DNA from: Candidatus Altimarinota bacterium
Lineage (GTDB): Bacteria > Cyanobacteriota > Cyanobacteriia > Cyanobacteriales > Microcystaceae
Reading direction: 5' to 3'
Assembly (NCBI GenBank): GCA_012031035.1
Contig: JAAUUT010000016.1
Span: 1 to 64,000 of the forward strand
Length of the DNA: 64,000 nt
Shown here: positions 53,041 to 61,400 of the stretch, one piece after another
Position numbering within the stretch: the stretch's first letter is position 1
Layout: each line of letters opens with the position of its first letter
Made by a program: the position numbers and the translations under genes
The notes under the pieces: model-generated
Database searches by the model: none
Told to the model about the DNA's origin: nothing
The model's input: the letters and a program-made list of their open reading frames with translations, nothing else

Positions 53041-54282
53041 TTATACTTTTTCTTTTGGTGGCGGTACAATTCTGTATTTAGATAAACCTTCATCGATTTC
53101 TCTAAGTAATTTAAATTCCTCTTCTGGCAATGGATAGCAACTAGTCCTAAATAATCCCGCACTAACAGAAGGGTGTTTTTCAAGAAAAGAAAAAGCTTGG
53201 CGAAACTGTTGCGGTTCTGCGGTAATAGGCGAATCAAAATGACAGGGAACTATACGCCCAAAATTCCAACTCGCTACCTTATCTGCCCAAGCAAGGGTTT
53301 CTTTGGGGGCGCGGTTGAGTATTAGGGTTTGTAATATCGGCGCTACAAACAAACGACCATTGCCCCTCAGCGCCTCAAAAACGCGCTGCCAATTGGATTC
53401 CCATTTGAAAGGAAATAAACCAAAATAAGCTTTTTTCGAGCGATCGCACGCTTTAATAGCATTGCTAAACACCTCGCCCCATTTAGGCACTTCCAGGGCG
53501 CTTGCTTGAAAATATAAGGCAAATAATGAAATACGCTGCCATCCTTTACGGCGATTTTCTTGCGTATCTTCGACAATATCGGTTGCCTTATCCTTAGCAT
53601 GAAATAGTAAGGGATAAGGTTCTAATTGAACGATCGCAGGCGGATTTTCAGGGACGGAAACGATAGTATCGGTAACGAGTAAAGTACGCGATCGCTTCTC
53701 AAAAAAAGCAACTTCTTCAAATCTACCCGGCCCTAATTCTATCGGCCCTAAAATTGCATAGTCAAACTGATTGGCAAAAGGGGTTTTACTGCTATCTTCA
53801 GGTAAGAGGTAAGTGCGATCGCGCGGCAAACCCAACCAAGTTAAGGGAAGATTTAGCGGGAAACTCCATTGATGGGGAGCAACAAAAACTTCCGCCTTGG
53901 GAAAGCATCTCGCAAAAGCACCAACGAAAACCTTATGTTCTAAACCCGAAATCGTTGGCAGAATAATATATTTAACCTCGCCGTGTTCCGCTACTAACTC
54001 GTTAACGCCTCGAATACATTCTGGTGTTGGTGCGACGGGTGCATACACGAGAAGACCGCCTTCTTCAAGCTTTACAACGGTCATGCGAATGGGGACGACA
54101 ACATAAAAAATCCCTTGCAACTGATCGAAAGTCCAGATAGTATCTTTGACAACTTCATGACGAATGGTTCGCCGCCTGTTGTATGGGTAAATGGGTACGA
54201 GAAACCAAAACAGCCATAAAAAATCCCTCGAATGATTTAATTGTTCGGGTGTATCTTTCACGTTCATCTCGATTTTAGTCAA
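53041..54282 (-). CDS. DUF4336 protein
   Basis: 413 residues from a TTG at 54282 with GGGAG seven bases upstream. It shows the cyanobacterial and plant DUF4336 pattern: FWFLVPIYPYNRRRTIRHEV, DTIWTFDQLQGIFYVVVPIR, MTVVKLEEGGLLVYAPVAPT and, later, VKYIILPTISGLEHKVF. The fold resembles metallo-beta-lactamase-type proteins, but the HxHxDH zinc motif is not seen. Function unknown; plant members are plastid-located. Confidence 0.8.
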   Translation of the reverse strand: MTKIEMNVKDTPEQLNHSRDFLWLFWFLVPIYPYNRRRTIRHEVVKDTIWTFDQLQGIFYVVVPIRMTVVKLEEGGLLVYAPVAPTPECIRGVNELVAEHGEVKYIILPTISGLEHKVFVGAFARCFPKAEVFVAPHQWSFPLNLPLTWLGLPRDRTYLLPEDSSKTPFANQFDYAILGPIELGPGRFEEVAFFEKRSRTLLVTDTIVSVPENPPAIVQLEPYPLLFHAKDKATDIVEDTQENRRKGWQRISLFALYFQASALEVPKWGEVFSNAIKACDRSKKAYFGLFPFKWESNWQRVFEALRGNGRLFVAPILQTLILNRAPKETLAWADKVASWNFGRIVPCHFDSPITAEPQQFRQAFSFLEKHPSVSAGLFRTSCYPLPEEEFKLLREIDEGLSKYRIVPPPKEKV

Positions 54283-54479
54283 TCCGCAACTCCCTTCAAT
54301 TAGTTTATTTTTACAAGATTAGGAAGATAGTAGAAGAAAATCAATGTTTCCGAAGGCACAGAATCATCAATTGCATGGTATAAATGTAAAGGTTTTTTAA
54401 GTACTCTCAATTTAAGGAATTCTGTGTAAATCTGTTTCCTAATTTAGAGTTTTAAAAAGTATTCGCGCAAGTACATAGC

Positions 54480-54523
54480 AAAAACACCTGCTAAGTATCC
54501 TAGCGATCTGAGCAGGTGTTTTT
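54480..54523 (+). terminator. Orphan intrinsic terminator in the desA leader
   Basis: A 13-bp perfect stem AAAAACACCTGCT (54480-54492) with AGCAGGTGTTTTT (54511-54523) and an 18-base loop, ending in TTTTT. It lies about 55 bases upstream of the desA start, in a divergent intergenic region, so no upstream plus-strand gene needs it. A second small stem CGAGTT/AACTCG (54527-54532 and 54541-54546) follows. It could attenuate desA or end a short leader or small RNA. Confidence 0.75.
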
Positions 54524-54577
54524 GTGCGAGTTCGCGTGTCAACTCGACTTCATCATATGGAGACATAATCTAAATTC

Positions 54578-55621
54578 ATGACTGCAACGACAGAAAAGTT
54601 CGCCAACGAGTCGATTCCATTAGCTGATGCTGGCATTCAACTAAAAGATATTATCAAAACCCTTCCCAAAGAATGCTTTGAGAAAAATCGCCGCCAAGCA
54701 TGGTCGTCAGTGGTTATCAATGTATTAGCCGTTGCGATCGGATATGTTGGTATTGCTACCTTACCTTGGTTTCTTTTGCCCTTTGCTTGGATTTTTACGG
54801 GGACGGCACTGACAGGATTCTTTGTGCTTGCTCACGATTGCGGACACCGATCTTTTGCCAAGCGTCGTTGGGTCAACGATTTAGTGGGACACATTCTGAC
54901 GATGCCTTTGATCTATCCCTTTCATTGCTGGCGCATCCTCCACGACCATCATCACCGTCACACCAATAAGTTACTGATTGATAACGCCTGGGACCCGTGG
55001 ACAACAGAGGATTATACAGGGACAAATCCTTTGATTCGAGTATTTTACCAGGCATTGCGCGGACGCTTTTGGTGGATTGGCTCAATTACGCATTGGTGGG
55101 CATTACATTTCGATTTATCTCAATTTTCAGAGCGCGATCGCCCCAAAGTCAAACTTTCGATCGCTACTGTGGTTATCTTTGCCGCTGTGTGTTTCCCAAC
55201 GCTAATTATTACCACCGGAATCTGGGGATTTATCAAGTTTTGGTTGTTGCCTTGGGTAGTCTATCACTTCTGGATGAGTACCTTTACCCTCGTACATCAC
55301 ACCGCCCCCGATATCCAATTTCGCCCTGCTGAAAATTGGAGTGCCGCCGAAGCGCAGTTAGCGGGAACCATTCATTGCAGATATCCTTGGTGGGTAGAAT
55401 TTCTCTGTCACGACATTAACGTACATATTCCCCATCACGTCTCTGTTGCCATTCCTTCCTACAACTTACGTATGGCACACGCCAGTTTATTGCAAAACTG
55501 GGGAAGTTATATGAATGAAAGTCGATTTTCTTGGGCGCTGATGAAAGAAATTGGCGATCGCTGTCATCTTTATCATCCAGAACAAGCTTATCAGTCTTTT
55601 AGGGATGCTAAAGCTAAATAA
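54578..55621 (+). CDS. desA: Acyl-lipid delta-12 desaturase DesA
   Basis: 347 residues with three His boxes: HDCGHRSF (near 88), HDHHHRHTN (near 124) and HVPHH-type NVHIPHHVS (near 286), as in cyanobacterial DesA. The [14 protein letters not shown]-type membrane region and [20 protein letters not shown] fit. It inserts the delta-12 double bond into membrane-lipid acyl chains, using ferredoxin, and is cold-induced in studied cyanobacteria. The leader carries an intrinsic terminator, so attenuation is possible. Confidence 0.92.
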   Translation: MTATTEKFANESIPLADAGIQLKDIIKTLPKECFEKNRRQAWSSVVINVLAVAIGYVGIATLPWFLLPFAWIFTGTALTGFFVLAHDCGHRSFAKRRWVNDLVGHILTMPLIYPFHCWRILHDHHHRHTNKLLIDNAWDPWTTEDYTGTNPLIRVFYQALRGRFWWIGSITHWWALHFDLSQFSERDRPKVKLSIATVVIFAAVCFPTLIITTGIWGFIKFWLLPWVVYHFWMSTFTLVHHTAPDIQFRPAENWSAAEAQLAGTIHCRYPWWVEFLCHDINVHIPHHVSVAIPSYNLRMAHASLLQNWGSYMNESRFSWALMKEIGDRCHLYHPEQAYQSFRDAKAK

Positions 55622-56057
55622 TTATTAGGAATTGCGATCGCGCTCTTTGTTAAAAAGCAAGGTGCGATCGCTTTAAAAATATAAAAATGTTGTTTTGCTT
55701 CATAGTAGATTCAAAAATTTTTCTCCTAAAACAAAAAATCATGCCTCATCTAACAATTGTCTCTCGAACTTAGAGCTTGCAGAAGTATCAATAATCCGTC
55801 AACGATTAAAATCGCTGCCTCATATTTGAAGTCGTCTAAAGACGACTAGATAAGCGTTTCAATCCATTTTAATGGACTTAAATATATAAGACGCTTAATT
55901 CATTCCTCGGCGGTTGTTGCGATCGCTGCAAAATGTAAATTCAAGCGAGTTTTAGCAGTTTTTCAATTTGTTGATGCTTGTTATCTCAAAAGACTAAATC
56001 TACTGCGCTAGAGTTGAGAAAATAAATTCTATATCTTGCATCAACAGGTATCGGGCA
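55622..56057. other. Intergenic region with a structured palindromic repeat
   Basis: About 436 bases between desA and the GTPase gene with no coding frame. 55830-55897 holds several inverted repeats and is listed separately. The rest is AT-rich, with three HIP1-related sites. Confidence 0.5.
55830..55897. repeat. Structured palindromic element (MITE- or REP-like)
   Basis: AGTCGTCT-AA-AGACGACT (55830-55847) is followed by TAAGCGT (55851-55857) pairing with ACGCTTA (55891-55897), which encloses TCCATT-TT-AATGGA (55863-55876). The nested stems look like a short non-autonomous dispersed repeat. No second copy is in this window. Confidence 0.5.
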
Positions 56058-57971
56058 ATGGTGCGTTTAAAACCCTGGCAGTGGCTTGTATTAGCAACCC
56101 CGATCGCGACTATTATTATCTTTTTACTAATCGCGGCGGGACGGCAGATTCACGACTGGCATATTAATTGGATTTGGGGCGTATTTACCCTTGTCTTTGT
56201 CGGTTGGCGTTGGTTGTTGGTGCGATGGACTAAACCTGTTATAGCTCAAGTAGAAGCCGTTGTAGAAGAGGCTAGCAAAGAACTCGAAGAATTAATAACA
56301 GATGAAGTAACAACTCTGCCACAGGGACGCGATACCGTACTTAAAGCCGAGGTTGCACTACAAGAAATCCTCAAAACCTCTCAAAACGATCGCCCGATTT
56401 GGGAAGATTGGTACACATTTTGGAAACGTTGTCAAGATTTAGTCGTCGCGATCGCCCATATTTATTATCCTCAAGTCAAATATCCCCTGCTCAACATCTA
56501 CGTTTCCCAAGCTTACGGATTGATTCGGGGAACAGTGGACGATATGGATCGATTTATGGGACAACTAGCCCCCGTACTCGATCGCGTTACCATCGCTCAA
56601 GCTTACGAAGCTTATGAAGTTTATCAAAAATTAGAACCATCGGCGCGGAAACTTTGGCAGGTATGGAACTGGGCGCAATGGCTTCTCAATCCGGCGGCGG
56701 CGTTGGCGAGAGTTGCCACTCAGCCATCAAGCGATCGCGCGACACAGCAATTATTAGTAAATTTAAGTCAGTTGTTGCGAGAAGCTGCCTTACGCAATCT
56801 ATGCCGTCAGGCGATCGCACTTTATGGCGGGAATAACTTACCCGATATTGTCTTCTCCTCGTCCGTGCCAACGCTACCGAAAGCTAAGACGCAAACTCTT
56901 CGAGAAATCCTTGAATCTGCCGAATCTGTCGAACAAATCGAGCAAAAACCCGTTAATATTCTGTTGGTCGGGCGAACGGGTGCGGGAAAAAGCAGTTTAA
57001 TTAATACGCTATTTCAATCGGAATTAGCTGCTGTCGATGTCTTACCCAGTACCGATAAGATTGTGAGTTATCACTGGAAAAGCGCCACTCAAGAAGCGCT
57101 GACGCTGTGGGATACGCCGGGATACGAACAAGTAAATCGAGCCGATTTTCGCGAACAAGTTCTAGATTATGCGACTAAAGCAGATTTGTTGCTCTTAGTT
57201 ACTCCCGCGCTCGATCCTGCTTTGCAGATGGATGTAGACTTTCTCAAAGAGATTAAGGCAGAAGTTGCATTAAGTGCGATCGCAATTGTAACCCAAGTCG
57301 ATCGCACCCGTCCCATCCGCGAGTGGAACCCGCCCTACGATTGGCAATGGGGCGAACGTCCCAAGGAAATTGCCATTCGAGAAGCAACTCAATATCGCGC
57401 TCAATTGCTGGGCGATTGGTGCGATCGCATTTTACCTGTCGTGACGGGCGATTTAAAAACGGGACGTATCGTTTGGGGAGTCGATGCGCTATCCTTAGCT
57501 TTAATAGATGCGATCGCGCCTGCTAAACAATTCCGCCTTGCTCGCTTTTTGCGCAACTTGGAGGCGCGTACTGTCGCTGCTGCCAAAATTATCGATCGCT
57601 ACACGTTTCAAATGACGACAGCGCAGGGATTGGCCGCACTGCTCAAAAGTCCCGTTCTTCAGTTTCTCAGCACCGTAGCAACGGGTTCTCCCAACCTCGC
57701 TTATATTTTAGCCCAACAAATTCCCGTCGAACAGTTACCCGTTGTTATTGGTAAACTCCAGATGGCTTACGATTTGTACTCGCTATTTAATATAGGCGAT
57801 CCGCTCAATTTTGATTTTCTCTCGCTTTGGCCTTTGTTGTTAGAAAATCCTACCACGCCAGAACGCAACGCTTGGGCGTTTGGTCATGGACTAATTGAAT
57901 ACTGGACCCAAAATCTAACGATGGAACAATTGCGAAAGCGGATAGAGTATTATTTATCGACCCTAAATTAG
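56058..57971 (+). CDS. Membrane-anchored GTPase
   Basis: 637 residues. Two N-terminal transmembrane helices (WLVLATPIATIIIFLLIAAG; WIWGVFTLVFVGWRWLLVRW) precede a long helical region, then a GTPase domain from about residue 300: G1 LLVGRTGAGKSSLINTLF, G3 LWDTPGYEQVNR, G4 VTQVDRTRP. The C-terminal ~150 residues resemble DUF697-type helices (LAALLKSPVLQFLSTVATGS). It is a different member of the same broad cyanobacterial GTPase group as the protein at 37869-39311. Function unknown. Confidence 0.85.
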   Translation: MVRLKPWQWLVLATPIATIIIFLLIAAGRQIHDWHINWIWGVFTLVFVGWRWLLVRWTKPVIAQVEAVVEEASKELEELITDEVTTLPQGRDTVLKAEVALQEILKTSQNDRPIWEDWYTFWKRCQDLVVAIAHIYYPQVKYPLLNIYVSQAYGLIRGTVDDMDRFMGQLAPVLDRVTIAQAYEAYEVYQKLEPSARKLWQVWNWAQWLLNPAAALARVATQPSSDRATQQLLVNLSQLLREAALRNLCRQAIALYGGNNLPDIVFSSSVPTLPKAKTQTLREILESAESVEQIEQKPVNILLVGRTGAGKSSLINTLFQSELAAVDVLPSTDKIVSYHWKSATQEALTLWDTPGYEQVNRADFREQVLDYATKADLLLLVTPALDPALQMDVDFLKEIKAEVALSAIAIVTQVDRTRPIREWNPPYDWQWGERPKEIAIREATQYRAQLLGDWCDRILPVVTGDLKTGRIVWGVDALSLALIDAIAPAKQFRLARFLRNLEARTVAAAKIIDRYTFQMTTAQGLAALLKSPVLQFLSTVATGSPNLAYILAQQIPVEQLPVVIGKLQMAYDLYSLFNIGDPLNFDFLSLWPLLLENPTTPERNAWAFGHGLIEYWTQNLTMEQLRKRIEYYLSTLN

Positions 57972-58022
57972 TGTCGGGAAGACAAGTTAAGATTGAAATT
58001 ATTTCTTTGAGCGATCGCGCGT

Positions 58023-58292
58023 ATGGAATTTAACTTTATTACCACCTTGGGGATAGTCGCAGGAATGCTGACGACGTTTGCTTATCTGCCACAAGCTATC
58101 AAAACTTGGAAATCTAAATCTGCCAACGATCTTTCTTGGAGTATGTTGATAATTCTGAGTATAGGAATTATTCTGTGGTTAATTTATGGCTTTTCAGTTG
58201 GTGACATTCCAATTATTCTTGCCAATGTAGTAACCTTGATTTTGACTTGTGTAATTTTAGTTATGAAGATTCGATACAAAAATGTTGCCTAG
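58023..58292 (+). CDS. SemiSWEET-type sugar transporter (PQ-loop)
   Basis: 89 residues with three helices and one MtN3/PQ-loop unit: GIVAGMLTTFAYLPQAIKTW contains the PQ motif, then SANDLSWSMLIILSIGIILW. SemiSWEETs dimerise and carry sugars along their gradient. Start ATG at 58023, 52 bases after the GTPase stop. Confidence 0.88.
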   Translation: MEFNFITTLGIVAGMLTTFAYLPQAIKTWKSKSANDLSWSMLIILSIGIILWLIYGFSVGDIPIILANVVTLILTCVILVMKIRYKNVA

Positions 58293-58445
58293 TAGGTCGC
58301 TACACTAATTTTGATAAGCTTATGCGATCGAAAAAAACTCGACTAAACGTAGCATTGGCAACGAGTATCTTTACAAAAGAAGACACAGAAATGCTATTTG
58401 GTTTACCATAATCGCAGTCCGATCCGACGCTAGTTAGACTTATCG

Positions 58446-61400
58446 TTACTTCAGCTTAGCAATCTCAGACGCGATCGCATCTACCGTAAATTTAATCTGT
58501 TCTTCTGTATGGGTACAACTGATAAAGAAACGCAAGCGCGAAGCATTATAGGGAACAGAAGGATAAACCATCGGTTGAACGTTAATATTGCATTTACCCA
58601 GTGCTTGCGATAGCTGTACGGCTTTGTATGGTTCGCCGACAATGATGGGGATAATGGGTGAATTTCTACTCGTTCCCGTGTTGAGTCCTTTACTTTGGGC
58701 TAACTCTAAGAAAAGTTTAGCGCGATCGCACAAACTAGTTACTCGTTCGGGTTCGATTTTTAGCAATCGAATCGCCGCTAATGCTGCGGCGGTATTAGGT
58801 GGGGTCATCCCAACGCTAAATACAAATCCTGGGGCAGTATATTTCAAATACTCTACGACTTCCTTACAACCTGCAATATAGCCGCCGCAGCTAGCAAAAG
58901 ATTTACTGAGCGTTCCCATCCATAAATCGACATCAGCAGCTTTTACGCCAAAAAATTCGCTAATTCCACGACCAGATGCCCCCAATACGCCAATTGAATG
59001 CGCTTCGTCAACTAGAAGAAAAGTTTTATGGCGTTTCTTAACTTCAACGATTTCAGGTAACGGTGCGAGATCTCCATCGGTGCTATAAATCCCTTCGATT
59101 GCGATAAGAACCTTTTCGTATTGGTGACGCTGTTGGAACAAAATACTATCTAAAGCTTGCCAGTCGTTGTGAGGAAATTCAATAATCGTCGAACCCGATA
59201 GCTTGCAACCTTCTCGAATGCTATTGTGACTGAGTGCATCGCAGAGAATTAAGTCATCTTTACCAAATAAATGACCGATAGTAGTAACGTTGGTTGCATG
59301 ACCGCCGATATAGGCGATACAATCTTCAGTTCCTATAAAATCAGCTATTTCTTTTTCTAAATCTCGATGTAGCTGTCTTTCGCCCGATACGACGCGACTA
59401 GCAGATACAGAAGTTCCGTAACGCGCGATCGCATTAATTGCTGTTTGCGAGACAATAGGATCGCCAGACATTCCTAGATAATTGTAGCTGGAATAATTAA
59501 TGAATTCCTTTGTTTCGATACGTAGCGTATCTCTAGCAATCCCATCGTAAACTTCAAAGAAAGGATTTCCTAATTGCTCGACTCTATCTAAATCCTTCCG
59601 AAGCGTCAGATATTCGGGCATCAAATGAAACTGATGATGTTCGGGGGCGATTTCTCTATTTTGTGTCGTAATTATCGAGGTTTTGCCGTTATTAAAACTA
59701 TTTTGCTTTACTGCTTCAGAAGATTCTTGTTTAGTTGGGGAATGACCGTTTTCGCTAACAACTTCGATCGCATTTGAAGTTAATTTAGAAGTATCGAGGA
59801 TGGAAAGTTCTTGAGCGAGATAATCGGTAAGTAACTCTACCGTCGGATAATCGAATGCCGAAGTTAGCGGAATTGAGACACCAAAACTCGCTTGAAGCGC
59901 ATTTTTCAATTCTACTGCCATCAAAGAATCCATGCCCAAATCGCCAAAATTTTGCTGGATTTCGATATATTCGGGCGAATCAAAGCCAAGGACTTTAGCA
60001 ACTTGAGAACGGATGAGATCGCATAATAGCGTTTTGCGATCGCCATTGGTAGCTGTTTCTAATTCTTGCAGAAATTCAGAACGCGGTTGTGCTGTTTTTT
60101 GTTTTGGTTGAGGTGCTAATTCTTCAAAAAATGGATTTTGGGGGAATTGTTTGAGGAAAAGCGACCAATCAACGGGCAACACGCCGACTTGCGTCGCTTG
60201 CGACTGCAATAATGCTTCTAATAATTTCAATCCTTGTTGTGGCGCGATCGCACCTAATCCCTGTTCTTCTAATCTAGCGCGATCGTGTTCCGATAGCTGC
60301 GCCGCCATACCAACATCTGCCCAGACTCCCCAATTTATAGTCAATCCAGGCAATCCCAATCCTCGACGATAGTGCGCGAGGGCATCCATAAACGCATTCG
60401 CTGCCGCATAGTTACCTTGTCCTGGGGAACCGAGTAACGAAGCAATCGACGAGAAACAGACAAAAAAGTCTAGCGGTAAATTTTGGGTAGCTAAATGTAG
60501 ATTCCAAGCACCACGTACTTTAGGAGCCAAAACGCGATCGAAACGTTCCCAATTCTGTTTTAACAAAACTCCATCATCGAGAACGCCAGCAGCGTGAATT
60601 ATGCCCCGTAGGGGGAGACAGGGAGACGGGGAGACGGGGAGATGGGGAGATGATGCAATTATTCTCTTTACATCATCAAAGTTAGATACGTCTGCTTGAA
60701 CTACATTAACCCTTGTACCTATTTTTTCTAATTGGTCAATCGTTTCTCGTGCTTCTTGTGAAGGTTGGTTGCGTCCGGTTAAAATTAGATGCTTTGCTCC
60801 TTGCTGGACTAACCAACGTCCAATTTGGAGTCCTAATGCGCCCAAACCTCCAGTAATAAGATAGCTACCATCTTTCCTAATAAAAAACGATTGAGAGGCG
60901 ATTTCTGGCAAAGAAACCACAACTTTGCCGATATGTTTTGCCTGCGCCATGTAACGAAAGGCGTTAGCTGCATCTTCTATGGGAAATACGGTATGAGGAA
61001 GAGGTTTTAAATTCTCATCTCTAAATTCTTTCATCAATTCCTCAAGCATTGAGGCAATTAATCCAGGATTTTCTTGAGAAACTTCCAACAAATCGAAAGG
61101 AAAATAAGCTACATCATCTCTTTTTTCTTTAACTTGGCTTTCATTCCAAATACCAATTTTGCCAATTTCGACAAAGCGACCGCCTGAAGCAAGAATTTCA
61201 AGATTTTTAGGAATAAATTCGCCATTTAAACTATTGAGGACAATATCTATGCCTTCCCCATATGTTAACGCCATGATTTCTTGGGCAAATTTTAAATTTC
61301 GCGAGTTCATGACGTGTTTCACGCCCATTGACTTGAGAAAGTTCCATTTTTTAGGGCTAGCTGTTGCAAAGACTTCTGCGCCTGCTTTTTGGGCTAATTG

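Noticed and set aside
55856-55880. CRISPR-like sequence GTTTCAATCCATTTTAATGG
   Set aside because: It occurs once, with no spacers or further repeats, and is better explained by the nested palindromes around it.
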